A stretch of 64,000 nucleotides of DNA from Aphelenchoides besseyi (GCA_024699855.1 JAMPIQ010000001.1:15500001-15564000); one strand, 5' to 3'; shown: positions 50,062 through 62,972, numbered from the stretch's first letter. A program made the numbers and translations. Notes: generated by a model from the letters alone, not told the origin.

Positions 50062-51698
50062 TTAGTCCGATTCAATATGCATAAAATCTGATCGGTTAGC
50101 CAAGTCATCTTCATCCTTATTGGAGAGTAGGTCTTCGAGAGCTTGTCGAGTGATTGTCGGCGTTTCTTCTCCATCGATTTCCGTGTCCTGATCGCTGGTT
50201 CCCGGGTCGTCGAAACGAAATTCGACGCGCTCGAATCCATCAATCGAAGTGAAACACGCCAAGAACTCGGCTCCGTAAGGATGATGTTTAACATCCAAAA
50301 AACTGACTCTGAAATGAACGTTAAATGAGAAACATCATATGGAGTCTTACCGTTGGGCTTCTTTTTCCGTTCGTTTCAACGGTCGGAAATCGACATGTGG
50401 AGCGATATCACCCTTCAACTGATCGAACCAACTAATAAATGCCTGAGATTCGGTTGGGAATTCGCGACCCGGGAATTGAGTTCTGTAAACTTCGCGAAGT
50501 GATCGGTAGAAGTGTTCGAACTCAAGCAGACCAATTCGACCGTCCTGATCCAAATCCAAAACATCGAAAAGAAAACGTCGACCTGCGACATGCTGAAAAC
50601 ACAACAGTTAGAATAGTTAAAATGATGAATCTTACGTTGCTAAAGTACAACATTCGTCGTAAACGCAAAAAGTTTTGAAATTTCAATTCACCGTCTTGTA
50701 GCCAACCGATGTGCTCCAGATGCTTCCACAAAGCAGACAGAAAGGCGGGAGTGAAGTTGCTGATTTCGCCGGAGAGCGAATATTCAACGGCCAAACACTC
50801 GGCCGAATCGATTACTCCTCGTGGAGCAGCAGACTAAAAATCGAAGTTGAGTTGTACGACGGTTGTAACTCACAGCCACGTGATCGAAACATTCACGAAA
50901 AACGTTGAACGTCTCAAAATCGATCCTAAAATGGTCGAAAATAAGTTCATTTGTACTGTCGAACAAACCAGGGACTCAGTTTCGAATCGTTCAAGTAATC
51001 CAAAACCTGCGATTCCAAAATGTCGGCAATCGAAATCGTGGGTCGTGTTTCCAGATTCCAACCGTGACGGCTGTTCATGTACAAACTGCAAGAGGTGTTG
51101 TAGGCGTTGCTGGGTGCCAAAAACAGTTTCACGAAGTCCATGGCATGTTCTCGCCAATTGCTGACTTTCTCCGGCTAAAAAAGCAATCAAAAGAATATAG
51201 GAAATCAACTCACGTCCTCGTCTTTGATTTCATTTTCCAGTTCGTCCAACCGCTGATTCACGTGTTTCACGAACTCGTCCCAAACGATTTCCGTTGAACC
51301 ATCAGCCAATTGCAAAAGAAAATCGAAGTTCTCCTCCACCTCGACGAACTGATCGAGAGTTTGTATCAAATCGCCGTAGCGAACGGTGTTGTTCGGACCG
51401 GTGGTTATCAACGAAAACGAGCTGATGGGCAAAACGCGTTCGAACTTCGGATTCACGTCGTAATACTCCTGAAAGCACGAACAGAAATCCGACTTCGTAG
51501 CCATCAACTAACCGCCAAAATGGAGTAGGACACCGGAGTGTCATCCTCGGGCGAAATCAATTCCATCGATTGACCGTTGTGTTCGCGATTCCGCAAAAGA
51601 CGCAAATTGATCGCATTTTGGAAGTCCTGGAAAATTTCCCGATCATACGATCTCGAGTAATCACTCACATCTGCTTGTTGTTTTCGTGTCTCAGCCAT
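50062..51698 (-). CDS. EF-hand protein resembling PP2A B''-type regulatory subunits
   Basis: About nine exons, roughly 480 residues. One canonical calcium-binding loop is visible, DLDQDGRIGLLEF, preceded by a degenerate helix-loop-helix (RIDFETFNVFREC...RGVIDSAE). Between them lies LKFQNFLRLRRMLYFS, where B'' subunits have the inter-hand helix; after the loop come HFYRSLREVYRTQF and a further domain containing HHPYGAEFLACFTSIDGFER. The order (degenerate hand, short linker, canonical hand, EL/F-EHFY) is that of PPP2R3 subunits, which target PP2A to substrates, but overall similarity is low. The N terminus starts MAETRKQQADVSDYSR. AATAAA lies 7-12 nt after the stop (50049-50054). Divergent with Ku80 (153 bp between the ATGs). 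Confidence 0.55.
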
Positions 51699-51851
51699 TT
51701 AAAAAGAAAAATCAAAACTCCAAAAGCGGCAAAAAGAATTCGAAGCGAAAATGAAAGCGGTGGCCGAGAGATGACCGTATGGTTGAGAGACAACTTTTGT
51801 TTCGTGGGCGATCTCTTTCAGCGTTTCGAAATTCTCAGTTCTTTCAAAAAA
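51699..51851. promoter_or_regulatory. 153-bp divergent promoter shared by Ku80 and the EF-hand gene
   Basis: The two ATGs point away from each other across 153 bp, so a bidirectional promoter is implied. No TATA box is visible. Confidence 0.5.
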
Positions 51852-53923
51852 ATGCCTCCGAAGAAGAGTCCGAAGGAATGGAATCTGATTCTAATTGACG
51901 TGAACACCACAGCAACCGATTCGGCGCTATCGAATCCGATTGGCATTTCGGACTTTGAGATCTCGTGTTCAATTGCAGATTCACTCATTTGTCGTAACGT
52001 AAGAGCCAGGAAGAGTCGGAAGTGAGTTTTTGGTTTCAGATTTTTTCGAAATCGGACGAACTTTTCTCACTTGTTTTCTTCGGCTTCGAAACGGCTACGA
52101 ACTCGGAGAATCAGGAGAATGGACCCAACGGTTTCTACATCGCCGCCGATTTCGAGAACGCCAATTTCGATGTTGTGGAGATGCTGGACGATGTGAAACC
52201 GGGAAAGAAGATCGCTGTGAGCGGTAAACTCAACGACATCTTTCTTTATATTTCATTTTTCTTTCAGTTGAAAAGGCCGTTGAGTTTGCCATCAAACACA
52301 TCGAAGGAAAGGAAGAGGAGTCAGTTCAGAATGCGTTTTCGAACGTCAATGTGTATTTCATGAGCAATTTGAGTTGTTCGAGCTCCCAGCTGCTAACCAA
52401 GGCTTCAGCCGCTGAATTGGGAAAGAAGATTGCAAAGCTAATGAAGGTTCACTTTAACATTGTGTACGTTTTCGATCCAAATTCTTTTTCATTGTGACTT
52501 CGTTTTCAGGTCCCCGGATGACGTGGTCAATACAAAAGGTCCGAAGATGGATTTCTACACCGAACTGGCGACCAAATGCGACGCTAAATGGTTGACGTTC
52601 AGGTGAATTGAAATCGTTTATTTTTATGAAAAGGTGTTTTCAGTGAATGTCAAAAGAAATTTGCGTCCATCGTCCCAAAGCTTGTGAATCCTCGCGGAGC
52701 ACCGTTCAATTTTCAGTTGGACGAAACCACGGCGATTCCGGTTCAGTTGTTCACTAAGAACGACGACAAATGTCAACTCGAATACAAGTTTGTCGGATGC
52801 TCATCGGATGGCAAACACACGTACAAGAAGGCGACTTACCATCAAATCAATCCGGAAGTTGTCGCCACAATGGAGGAAGTCGATGCGATTCCGGACCACG
52901 AATTTCAAAGCAACAACTTCACGAAGCAACGAGACGCTCAAAAGGTTGTGGACAAAGGCAACTTGATCAAAGGTTTATTTGTTGCTTGATTGTGTTTATC
53001 GTTGGCACTTCAGGTTACAACTACGGAAAGACGATTGTTCCCGCTGATGATGCAGTGATCGAATTGTTCAAACCGGAGAAAGGAAAGAAAGAATTGAGCT
53101 TAGTGATGTTCACTCAAGCTGCCAATGTAAGACAACGATTTCAACTCAAAACGACTGTAAAGCATTTAGATTATGCCGCAATTTTTGCTATCATCTCCGC
53201 GTTATATTCTGCCGGCCAAAGATGCTGCTGTAAGTTTTGACTCTTCTGATTACTCATCAGCTAACATTTAGACTGCACAAACAGTCTTCAGCGAACTCGT
53301 CCAAGAGATGATCAATCAAGATGTGGTGGGAATTGCACGTTACGGTTACAATGCTGCATCACACAGACGAATTGTTTGTTTGTATCCGAAAATCTCGAAA
53401 ACCGGAATTCCCGTAAGCAAAGGATTCGACCTCGCTTCCTATTGGTTTTTAGGTTCTGATTCATTACGTCTTGCCACACGGAGAAGATTGTCGTCACTAC
53501 GAGTTTCCGCCGCTTGAAACGGATGAAAAACTGTCTGAATATCAAATGGATTCCGTGGATGAGTTCATCGAAACTCTGATGCTGGTGAATCCTGATGGCA
53601 CTGACGAGAAGATGCGTCCAAAGGATTTGTGGGATCCGAAAATGCAGTATCAAGCAGCACTTCTTCGACACAAAGCATTGAATCCATCGGACACGTTGCC
53701 GAATAGTGTTGACACAACGGTGGTCCTCAAATCGATCTCGATGCCAGATAGTGAAGAGAGGAGAAATGCATGTGAAATGATTGCAGCTGCATTTCCGTTG
53801 GAAATCAACTCTGCTACTCGTCATCCACTGTTCATGGGCCGAAAAATTGAAAGTGCAGCGGACGGTAAAATTCTATCCGACGACGAAATTAAGATCAAGA
53901 AGAGTCAAGGAGTAACCCAGTAA
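51852..53923 (+). CDS. cku-80: Ku80 (DNA double-strand-break end-binding subunit)
   Basis: Pairs with Ku70 to form the ring that holds broken DNA ends for non-homologous end joining. About eleven exons. The N-terminal von Willebrand A-like domain starts MPPKKSPKEWNLILIDVNTT, with FSLVFFGFETATNSENQENG and FEIVEML-type strands. The core beta-barrel reads FNFQLDETTAIPVQLFTKND, then GYNYGKTIVPADDAVIELF and VGIARYGYNAASHRRIVCLY, then VLIHYVLPHGEDCRHYEFP. Helices follow, with DEFIETLMLVNPDGTDEK and FQAALLRHKALNPSD-type wording. It ends about 75 residues later without the C-terminal DNA-PKcs-binding tail of vertebrates, as in other nematodes. The upstream frame from 51570 is not used. The reading of the N-terminal exons is less certain than that of the core. 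Confidence 0.87.
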
Positions 53924-54115
53924 CTTGGTTTTGTTTTATTATTTGTACGTCAATTAAACTCTCGATAACAAACTAGGTTTATTTAATTAATTGGAAACAA
54001 CCGGTAAAGAACAAAGCTGCTGATTAGACTGAACGGCAAAGATTTTATTGATGCTGATTGAAAGAGAAATTTGGCATCGAAAATGGAATGCATGAGCAAA
54101 AGAGAAGAACGATGT

Positions 54116-55241
54116 TTACTCCAATCCGAGTACCTTATTGACACCCTGTACGATGAATATGATAAGAGGTTGCCATGCTACAAGGTATCGAATCCAATCC
54201 AAAAGTCTTCCATAGAACAAATGAGGTTTTTCCCAACTTAAAGCAAGTTCTAATCCTTAAACAATCTGAACCTACGGGTTTTTGAACATTCGTTTCAAGT
54301 CGACTTTCTCTTTGCAATAGGGACACGTTTGTTGTTTTCCAACAACAACCCAACCGCGAATACACGACTCGTGAAACTGGTGATTGCAAGACAGCGTGTA
54401 TGACTTTTCCTCGTAGTCCGATTCCTCTTTTTCGTCGTTGTAATCTTTTGCACTCGGTCGAAGATGATCACCACAAACTCCACACACATTCGATTCAAGA
54501 ACTTTTTTCGGAAGTCCTTCGTGTGTGAAATACTGAAAAGAAGAATTGAAGTTGATGGCTTACAGAACAACTCACTCCAATTTTACATGCCATACGATCC
54601 GTGCAGATGTGAGCAAAATCACGACCAAGAACTCCGTAGTATAAACCATAAAACATCAACAAAATACCCGCATCCATGAACGTTGATGTTTTGACCCCGA
54701 AAATGAAGTTTACACCCAACATTGCACCCATCATCCCGAAATAACCAGCGACACCAAGCACGTAGCTTAGCTTATGAAGCAAAATAAACCACGTGTAAAC
54801 GAATCTAAAGACAGAAACTAAACAAGAAAACTTTGCAACTCACCTCGGAGTCTTTCCGGAAATGTGTTGTCGTGAAGACAAATTCCAAATGTAAACACTG
54901 ATGCCCGTGTGAACTAACCACGTGATTAGGAAACGCCAGAATCCCTTTTGAATCGACATGATGAGTGGAATGAACCACATGCCAAGTAGCGTAGCTAACT
55001 GATAGGATTTGAAGTGTTTTCGTTTCCACGTAACCAAAATGATTTGAGCTATCACAAGAGCAACAATGAAAATCAGAAACATCTCGGCGTGCATCACATC
55101 ATGACCCTTATGTTTGGCATGCAATTCATCGTGTTCTTTTCGCCATTTCTCCTCTTCAGCGGCCTTCAAATACGAGAACAATGTTTTCACTAAAAACTGC
55201 TCACTAACCTCTTCAGCCAAAATCTCTTGAACGTCCCTCAT
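54116..55241 (-). CDS. rnf-121: RNF121-type multi-pass RING E3 ubiquitin ligase
   Basis: A six-pass ER/Golgi membrane E3 ligase involved in quality control of membrane proteins. Identity blocks to human RNF121: HAKHKGHDVMHAEMFLIFIV, YQLATLLGMWFIPLIMSIQK, FVYTWFILLHKLSYVLGVAG, LLMFYGLYYGVLGRDFA, then the RING: VCGVCGDHL, LSCNHQFHESCIRGWVVVGK and TCPYCKEKVDLKRMFKNP. The ending YGRLLDWIRYLVAWQPLIIF, GVNKVLGLE is almost the same as the human one. All eight RING cysteine/histidine positions are present. Five exons; a first intron after MRDVQEILAEE would end TTTGAAG and shorten the N-terminal loop. The 3' end lies close to that of Ku80 (tail to tail, about 190 bp). Confidence 0.94.
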
Positions 55242-56858
55242 TGCAATAGAAAATAAACGGAGATCAAAATAAACAAGTTAGACGATCGTGTCGGACAACT
55301 CGAATACCATCAAATTTGTTGGGGATTTGCGGATTGACAACTCGGAATGGACGGAAAATTGAGTCGTGAAAACTGCACGAAGACAAAGTTCCCGACCATC
55401 GAATTTGTTTCGTTGATTTGATTCCCATTTCTGTTTACTTGATTTCAAAGCTCATCGATTGCAAGTTTTATTGCCGTTCATGATGTTTTTAGTTTTGCGG
55501 ATATCTGGCATAAATGAAGAACACATTAAACATTGTTCTCTGAAGCAAAATCGAATTATTAACCAAATCAATGGCTATAGAAAATGATCTTTCAGACTCG
55601 AGTAACAGTCGGCTGGAAACTACGAGACAAATGTAAACTATTGCTTGAACAAGCGAGTATTTTTTATTTTAAGTTTCTCGAAATCCTGTGGTACGTCCTT
55701 CTTTTCTACGTCAAGGACACCACTTGTCTTCTTGGCCAAATTTGTTATCGTCAGAAACGAAGTTTGTTAAAAATCTTTTGTTTCACTTTCTGCTACTACT
55801 TCGGTAGTTTGTAGGTCTTACCAACTGTTTTTACCTTTTAATAGAAGTCCTGTATTGCGAACTTCGTTCAATTTATTGTCATTGTCTTTAAAGAATGGTG
55901 CAAACAAGCGTTTGAAAAGTTTATTTCAACTTAAGTCTAATTACTACAACTTCGCTGATAATCAACACGGAGGGTTTTGTACGATTAGATACGAATTACG
56001 TACATTATCGTTAATAGACATCGAAGAAAACAAAAAGGTTCGATTCCAGATTGAACTGCACTTCGGTTGCAGCGATTTGATTGTGCTGAATTAGTTGACG
56101 GAAAGAAATAAACATTACGGTTGATTTGAATGCCAGTCGGGTTCGTGAATAAATCCAAACATAAACATTGGTACCAAACTCTTCCGTAACTAGTTCTTTA
56201 TGTAGAAGTAGTAATCCGTTGTATCCGAAAACCAATGCTCTACAGTCATGAAACGCACGGCCATGAATGCGTGTAAAACTTCTTGGTCTGGCTTCTTGTC
56301 TTGCTCACCGCGTTCTTGTTCCATTTTCTGATGATCTTTTGTCCCATTCTAATATCTGAGCCAAAAGTTGAGCGATTGGTGACATTGTTTGAACTTTTCT
56401 TTTGAAGGTCAAATGACTAAAAAAGAAGATTAAACATCGTAAAAACGACTTATTTTCATTTTATACACAAAATCTGCGCCAAACAAACTGAATATCAATT
56501 CAATTTTTTGTAATTAAATTAATCGTCCAATTGATTTAGTAGCATCACGATAGTGACAGAACGCTCAGAGCGGCGAGTTCCGACTTCAAAGCCAAGAGCC
56601 AGAAAACGAAGTGAACGCGCTTTCGAAATACGCACATTGGAAGGGCGAAAACCAGTGGCTGTGGAGTTCCAAAAACGTTAAGACGATATTGCGTTTAGGA
56701 TGGAAACACAGAAACAAAATACGATCAGTGTCAATAGTTATTTTGGTTCTTTTACTTGTTTGGACTATTATGTCCTTCCTCGCAATCGACGATTTAAAAC
56801 CGATGGGACGAAGCACAAGTGGCTGACGAGGAGCTGGAAATGTCGATTGCATGAGCTG
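55242..56858. other. Gene-poor 1.6 kb
   Basis: No gene accepted. Hydrophobic frames on both strands (for instance 56011-56235 minus and 56611-56826 plus, the latter with IVILVLLLVWTIMSFLA) may be scraps of membrane-protein genes, but exon joins that avoid stops were not found. Confidence 0.35.
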
Positions 56859-57154
56859 CCGTTATCGAATGCTTATACTTTTGTTTGTTCTCATCGCGAC
56901 TGTCTTATTCTTTTGGACTGAATGGCAATTACTTACCACCAGTCTAATGTTGATTGTCGATGCCGTTTCAACGGGAATCTTTTTGGTTGCCATTGCATCA
57001 CAACGAATGAAGGCTTGCATTTGAGTTGAAACATAATCGTTTCGTGTGTTTTCAGATCGCTAAGCAGTTGGAGAATATACAAATGGAGAGCCGACTTCAA
57101 GGACATTTGCTTAGTTTTGCACAAGCTGAAGCCATTTTGAAAAGCGGTTACTAA
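56859..57154 (+). CDS. Putative small membrane protein (partial model)
   Basis: Not recognised. MSCRYRMLILLFVLIATVLF and TTSLMLIVDAVSTGIFLVA are two strong membrane helices. After a TGTTTTCAG acceptor the frame IAKQLENIQMESRLQGHLLS, with FAQAEAILKSGY, reaches a stop at 57152-57154. The donor for that join is unclear (GTTGCC at about 56975 is the best GT), and an upstream exon starting METQKQNTI is possible. The gene likely encodes a small two- to four-pass protein; its exact limits are unsure. Confidence 0.35.
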
Positions 57155-57436
57155 CCTAATCAAATGCATTCGGCTGCTAAAATCTTTCACTACTCAGCAA
57201 AATTTTATGGGGAAACGTATCAAAAAGCAAACAGTTACTTGAAGATGTTAATGAATGAATTTTCCATCTAATCATCAATTGCTATGAATTGGATTTTACA
57301 AGAAGCTTCCGATATTATTGAACAAATTGACAGTTTAAAGAAGGTCTTCATTGTGAAGGTGATTTCAACTGCAAGTTGGAATGATGTTTATCGAGAAATA
57401 AACTAACAGATAGCACAGTAAGAAGTCGAAACATAT

Positions 57437-58151
57437 TCACTGGGCGTACAAATTTGTCCACTTATTCGGTTTTGGAGTTATCTAAACGGCCTGTGAAGCA
57501 ATGAATTGACGACTTACTGGTTTACTTTCTTTCTTAATTGTTGGCATTGCTTGAGTCTGCGGAACAAAAGCCTACAACGTGCTTACCCAGATGGCAGCAA
57601 GTGACTTACCTTTCGTTCATTCAATCGGCTCGCAGTTTTCTGAAATTACTTGATTAAAGCAATCGCAGTGACTTGCAACAAACCGGTAATGCAAATCGTT
57701 TTCTTTCCGTTGCAATCGCTCGAAGTTGCGCTTTCAACTCGACAGCCTTTTCTTGTTCACTAACCAGCTGTTTATGTCCAATCTAAATCTACGAATCAAT
57801 GAATTCAATTGACAACTCACGTCGTATTTCTTTTGAGCTTTGTTTTTCATTTTCCACTGAATAAAAGCCCACAAAATCGAGCATAAACAACCGAAGAGCA
57901 AGATAACACTAAAAGACAATGTGGCATTTTAAGGTGAAAAGAAACTCACCACATGATTGTAATCATTATCGGAAGAGTAGTCGACTTACTAAACGAAATC
58001 AATCGGGTTGCTTTGAACAAACCCACTTATTTTCAGTCGGCGAAGCTTCGCGTTTATGCACCGCGTTTACTTTGTCGATTGGACCATCCAGAAACAAAAC
58101 AACCACCAATTCGAAGGTCCATAGAAACGTAGATTGAGTCGAAGAAAACAT
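57437..58151 (-). CDS. Small single-pass membrane protein, about 150 aa
   Basis: Not recognised. About seven short exons, each with clean GT-AG introns of 36-52 nt, join in one frame. The N terminus is signal-like (MFSSTQSTFLWTFELVVVLF). The lumenal part is only about 25 residues (VNAVHKREASPTENKST). Then comes the membrane helix IMITIMCVILLFGCLCSILW, followed by a basic helix QWKMKNKAQKKYD, VSEQEKAVELKAQLRAIATE, and a tail TIKKESKP...PNKWTNLYAQ. The helix after the membrane could form a coiled coil. No family is known to me; the consistent splicing argues that it is a real gene. Confidence 0.6.
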
Positions 58152-58594
58152 GATCACAACTGCGATATGGGCATTCAAGAAGCTTATTTTGGATCGACCG
58201 CTTTCGCCGAAATTGGAAACAAATGAACTTCGGAATTGATTTTTTTGAATTTATTCACAATTTAAGGGTTCGTGTGCATTGTTTATTTTTTTCTGTATAG
58301 TACATTCCATGGGTTTATACAGCAATTAAGAACATAGGAGCATTGCTCAGATTACAAATAACAATCGAATAATGAGGTAAACATTTGAGGTTAATGAATA
58401 AGCAGTTAAAATAAAACAGAAATGCCGTTAACGTACTGACCAATGAGTTAGAAAGACAAGCAAATGAAATGAACTTTGACTTAGTGAAGACGTCTGCGTT
58501 TTCCTAGAAATAGATAAATTGAGCGATGACCCGCTAATCTCGTTGACTAGGTGGGTCGATAGTATCTAACTACAAGCTAACTGTTGTCCTATCA
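58152..58594. other. Intergenic, 0.44 kb
   Basis: AT-rich spacer between the small membrane gene start and the Ski/Sno gene stop. No features. Confidence 0.4.
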
Positions 58595-60478
58595 TCAAAA
58601 ACGTTGACTAATTGGAGCGGCGTTATTAATCGAAGGGAAACGCAAAGTCGCCATAGCAGCCATTAATTGGTCGGGATTACTGGGCTGTTCGGTTGGGCGC
58701 GACAGTTGAACGTTGTTGGACGTACCTGGTGGCGATCGTTCGTCTTCCGGGACTTCTGGTCGTTGAAGCTCTGATTGCGCAGCTCCTGATTGCGAAACTT
58801 CTGATTGTGAAACTTGTGGTTGTGGAGCTTGTGGTTGTGGAGCTTTTGGTTGTGGAGCTCGGCGTTGTGCTCGTGATTGTTGAAGTTCTGGTCGTGGATA
58901 GCTGGTCTTTTTCAGTTCCTCCAAACGTGCTATCCACGCTTCTTCCAGTTCCAGACTCCACGGTTCATCCGGCTCGGTGATCGGTAAATTTAAGTACGAA
59001 GACCATTGAGTCGGATCGAATCCCCAACCGATGGCTTGCTTGAGAAACTCTTCCATATTGTGAGAATGTCCAATAAACTCTAGTGGATTGAGAAGACGAG
59101 CGCAATCCACGCATTCAATGCACTCTTTTCCCAAAAGCGATCGATAGTAACGACCATTTTGTCCACCAAAAGCGCAATGACAAATCTACAATAATCGACA
59201 AGTGATCTTGAATTCAATTCAATTGATTTACAGTTACGGCTTCTGGAGCCAATTCGTCATGTAGTTGTTGAGGCATAAATCTGTCCACATCGCCACATCC
59301 GTTCAGTGGACGAATCTGGTTGATGATGCAGAAATTGATGATCATGTAGGCGCAAGTACGTGGAATCATCTGACAACTCGTAGCTCCATCTGGCAAACAA
59401 CGTTGCTTCTGCAGTTTTTCCATCATATATCCGCCTAAAAGACGTTTGTGTTACTTTATAATTCGTACTTACAAGCATTCGCTGGTTTGATTTTAAGACG
59501 ATGAAGCAGTTCGTCCCATTCTGTGAATTCGGGCAGAAAGAGTGCTTTGAATTGAGGCAAACATAAACGCGGTTCGTTACCTGAAATTTCAGGACATTAA
59601 TTGAAAATAAAGACAAACAAAACTTACTAACAAGAAAGCCATAAATCTGATAATTGCCAACTCGAAATTTCGATAGACACGAAATATTGTTGTCTCGTTG
59701 CATCGACATTGGCAAAGTGGGATCGTAGCTGTTGGTTTGAAATGCCAAATGAAAGATCGCTTGCTCCTCTGGAATCACTTCCGGAGATGGGGATCGCTCT
59801 TCTTGTTGTTCTTGATATTGTTGTTGTTGTTCTTGTTGTTGAGATTGCGAAGAAGGTCCAGGAATGGCGACGGTCAACAATCGGCCGGTGTTGTCACGTT
59901 TTGGTGGCCGAAAACCCGAAGTCGACGGTTGATCTTCCATAATCAACGGCGCTAAAACCGATTGAGTCGTAGTTGGAGTTTGGTTGCTGCTTATCGCATC
60001 AGCAACACGACTCGATTGCAACTGATTGACGGTTTGCTCGGCAAGTAAACGATTTATGTTAGCTTGCCAAGTCGAGTAGTCCATGGGCTGAAACGAGGTT
60101 TGACGACGTTGCTGTTCAGATAAACGAGCAATCTCCTATGATTATTAATTTTATAAGCCTATCCTATAGTTTATTTGTTTTTTTTCAACTTACTTGCATA
60201 AGAATGTCGGCATGCTCGGGATTAATAGTTGGTGGAAGTTGTGAAAGATAATTTGGTTGTGCAATAGAAACCGGACTTGGTCGCACCAAAGGAGTTGGTA
60301 GAATCAAAGGATTCGATTGAACCAAAGGATTCGACTGAATCAAAGGATTTGGAGCTAACGGATTTGCTTGTCCGCTTAAAGCAGCTGCCAGCGCCAAAAT
60401 ATTGAAATCGGTTGGATTTTGAGTTGGCTGTTGATCCGCAGTATCTCTGGAGGTTCCCGGCTGTTGATCGTCGTCCAT
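58595..60478 (-). CDS. Ski/Sno-family SMAD co-repressor
   Basis: Transcriptional co-repressor acting on TGF-beta output; C. elegans DAF-5 belongs to this family. The Dachshund-homology domain reads RLCLPQFKALFLPEFT, LHRLKIKPANAGYMM, KQRCLPDGATSC and IPRTCAYMIINFCI; its CLP motif is intact. The SMAD4-binding SAND-like domain follows with paired cysteines and a His-x-His: ICHCAFGG, CIECVDCARLLNPLEFIGHS, then WGFDPTQWSSYL, matching WGFDSANWRAYI of vertebrate SKI. The 230-residue N-terminal part is Gln/Pro-rich with NPL(I/V)QS repeats and a CAG-like poly-Gln (QQQEQQQQYQEQQEE). The C-terminal tail holds a short degenerate repeat (APQPQ / VSQSE). No coiled coil is seen. A TTAG acceptor 5 nt upstream of the ATG suggests trans-splicing. 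Orthology to daf-5 is plausible but not proven. Confidence 0.83.
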
Positions 60479-60918
60479 CTTCACTAAGACAAAGTCTACG
60501 ACGAGATCTAAAGTGCGAGTATCAGATGCAAAAAGGACTTTAACGATATCAATTGGTATGTCATTTAACATTACCGTCGATGTCAATCCAGAACTCAAAG
60601 TTACAAAACGACTTTATTTCTCGACCTTATGCGTTTTTGCGAAATAAGTTAATGGAAAGAAATGAGCAAAGTGATTAGATGGACTGACTTTTGTTAATCG
60701 AAATCTGAAGCTCAAATAGAAAACAAGAAATGAAAGCAAAATAAAGTGATGTTGTTCCTGATATGACTACTTAGTGTGTGATTATGGAGAATTTTGATGA
60801 ACTAGAAGACATGAAAAGTGATAAAAAGAGCAACAAATAGGCATCCAACTGTAGAGTAGATTATTTTGCAATAGCAAGATCGATACCATGCAACGAAATA
60901 AATTAAAACATAACAACT
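60479..60918. other. Intergenic, 0.44 kb
   Basis: Lies between the aPKC stop and the Ski/Sno start, both minus strand. A short open frame before the Ski/Sno ATG (from about 60598) is not conserved. No other features. Confidence 0.4.
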
Positions 60919-62972
60919 TCAGACCACATCTTCACGACCCAATTGAAGTGGATTGACGAATTCGAAGTCTTCAAAGTCTGTCTGATCGATTTTGTCCAAT
61001 TCGGCTCGATCGTCGGGAGTCAAGCGTGGAGTCTCGTCAGTGAATGAGGTGTCAAATCGACTCAAGTCCCGATCGTCTTGCAACTGTGGTCTGAATGGTG
61101 GTGCTATTTCACGACGTTCCAACTAAATGGGTTATCATTTACGGTGTTTTATCTTACACCATTACCTTTGCCCAGTCGATGTTGGATCGGAAAAAGGCGT
61201 TGTTTTGAATGTCGGTGAGCCCTTCCTAAAACGTTTTGTTCTTCACACACTTTTTCTTCCAATTTTACCTCAATGTTCTTTTTACAGCCCAGACGAACTT
61301 GTGGATCCTAAACAACAAAAGTTAGCTAAAGAAGTGAACAGCTGAATACCTTATTCAAGAATCCTTTTAGCACATTAGCGGCTCGAACTGACAAATGACG
61401 TGGAATACGAATTTGCCGTTCCATAATCACGCGAAAGAGCGTATCTTCGGCATTTTCGGTTGTTTGATCTTCCGGAAAATGGAATGGCGATCTTCCGGCC
61501 ATCATTTCGTATAACAACACACCCAACGCCCAAAAGTCGACTGAATACCCATACTCTTCACCGCGTAAAATCTCCGGAGCGATATAATTCGGGGTGCCAC
61601 AGAAAGTGCTTGTCATATCTCCGGGCCCAATGTTTTCTTTGCACATTCCGAAATCAGTGAGTTTGATATGTCCAAGTCGATCCAACAGAACGTTGTCCAA
61701 TTTCAGGTCCCGATAGATGATGTTTCGTGAGTGTAAGAAGTGTAGAGCCAAAATAATTTCAGCCGAATAGAAACTAAAATATAGTTATGATGACCTTATA
61801 TTTCGGTTGATACTTACCGTGCATGTCCTTCTTCTAGTCGCGTAGATTGTTGCATGTGATACATCAAATCGCCACCCGGAATAAATTCAATGACAAAAAA
61901 CAATCGAGACTCGGATTGGAAACACGAATGCATTCCAACAAGAAACGGATGATTAGAAGCCGTTTCAAATACTGATTTCTCCGTATGTATCCATTCTAAG
62001 TCGTCCTCTTCAATACAATTGACCTTCTTGATGATCTTGATAGCGTAGATTTCATGCGTGCTACGATGCTCCGCTTGTACGACTTTAGCATACGAACCAC
62101 GGCCAATAACTTTTAACAAACGAAAATCTTTCAATTCGTTCGACCCAACGGTTCCCTGGAAAATGCGATAAGGTAAGTTTCGAAGCAGTAACCCAACATT
62201 TCCAGCTTCAATTCGACTTTCGACTCCTCGTTTCATGTTGTCCTGTCTATCCATTACGATGGAGAGACTCGAGAGGTCATATCCATTGTTCACTCGTTCG
62301 CCCTGATCCAACGTTTCTTTTGCCGTTCGCTGTTGTTGTTGTCGACGACCACATGGAATGTCGCGGATCAGTTTGTGGCACTTCTTATGCACACACATTC
62401 CGCATTGATTGCACCGCAAACCCGTGCGGCCCAGACCCCAAATCCCATCGCCGCAGATCTCGCAGTTCTTTTTCTTCAAGCGCTTCTGTTCGAATTCGTG
62501 ATCCAACATTCGATAGATTTTGCGTTTTTGATTCCAACGTCGCGCACCACGTCGATAAACATTTTCTGAAAATAAGCGATTAAACGAGAACACAGAATCC
62601 AAACTTACTATCTTCACCCACACACGGCGCTCCCGGTGCGATCGGTTTGCCGCTGAAAAGATGAACAACGAGCTCGGCCAAGTTGTTTTGATTCACGGTC
62701 CAGATCACTTCGTCCAATTCGTTTTGACTTAGAACTGTGCACGGATCACCTGAACAAACAAAACGTAAAGAGCATCAATCAGTCAACTTGCCCTCATCGT
62801 CAATCACTTTGATTGTGAATTCCTGACTGTTTGGCAAAGCAAACGACTGAAGAACACGAGTGCAGAAGACATCGAATGAAATTTGAATGGGAAAGTAAAC
62901 GACACAAACGTTGTCCCCGAAACAGATTCTCGTCTTCACCTCTTCCTCGATTCCACCTCGTCGAATTCCCAT
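60919..62972 (-). CDS. pkc-3: Atypical protein kinase C
   Basis: Ser/Thr kinase of the PAR-3/PAR-6 polarity complex. The N-terminal PB1 domain contains [20 protein letters not shown], which binds PAR-6; the pseudosubstrate [11 protein letters not shown] has Ala in place of Ser. One C1 finger follows ([20 protein letters not shown], then [11 protein letters not shown]). The AGC kinase domain has GRGSYAKV, the VAIK lysine as [26 protein letters not shown], and [13 protein letters not shown]. The tail ends [18 protein letters not shown]; the acidic Glu in FEFV replaces the phospho-Ser of other PKCs, the hallmark of aPKC. A GC-AG intron (62750-62791) lies between DDE and GDPCTV. Start: the only Met in frame that leaves a full PB1. 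Divergent with KRI1. Confidence 0.95.

Noticed and set aside
51570..51851. Possible N-terminal extension of Ku80
   Set aside because: The frame overlaps the divergent EF-hand coding exon and has no conservation; the ATG at 51852 gives a normal N terminus.
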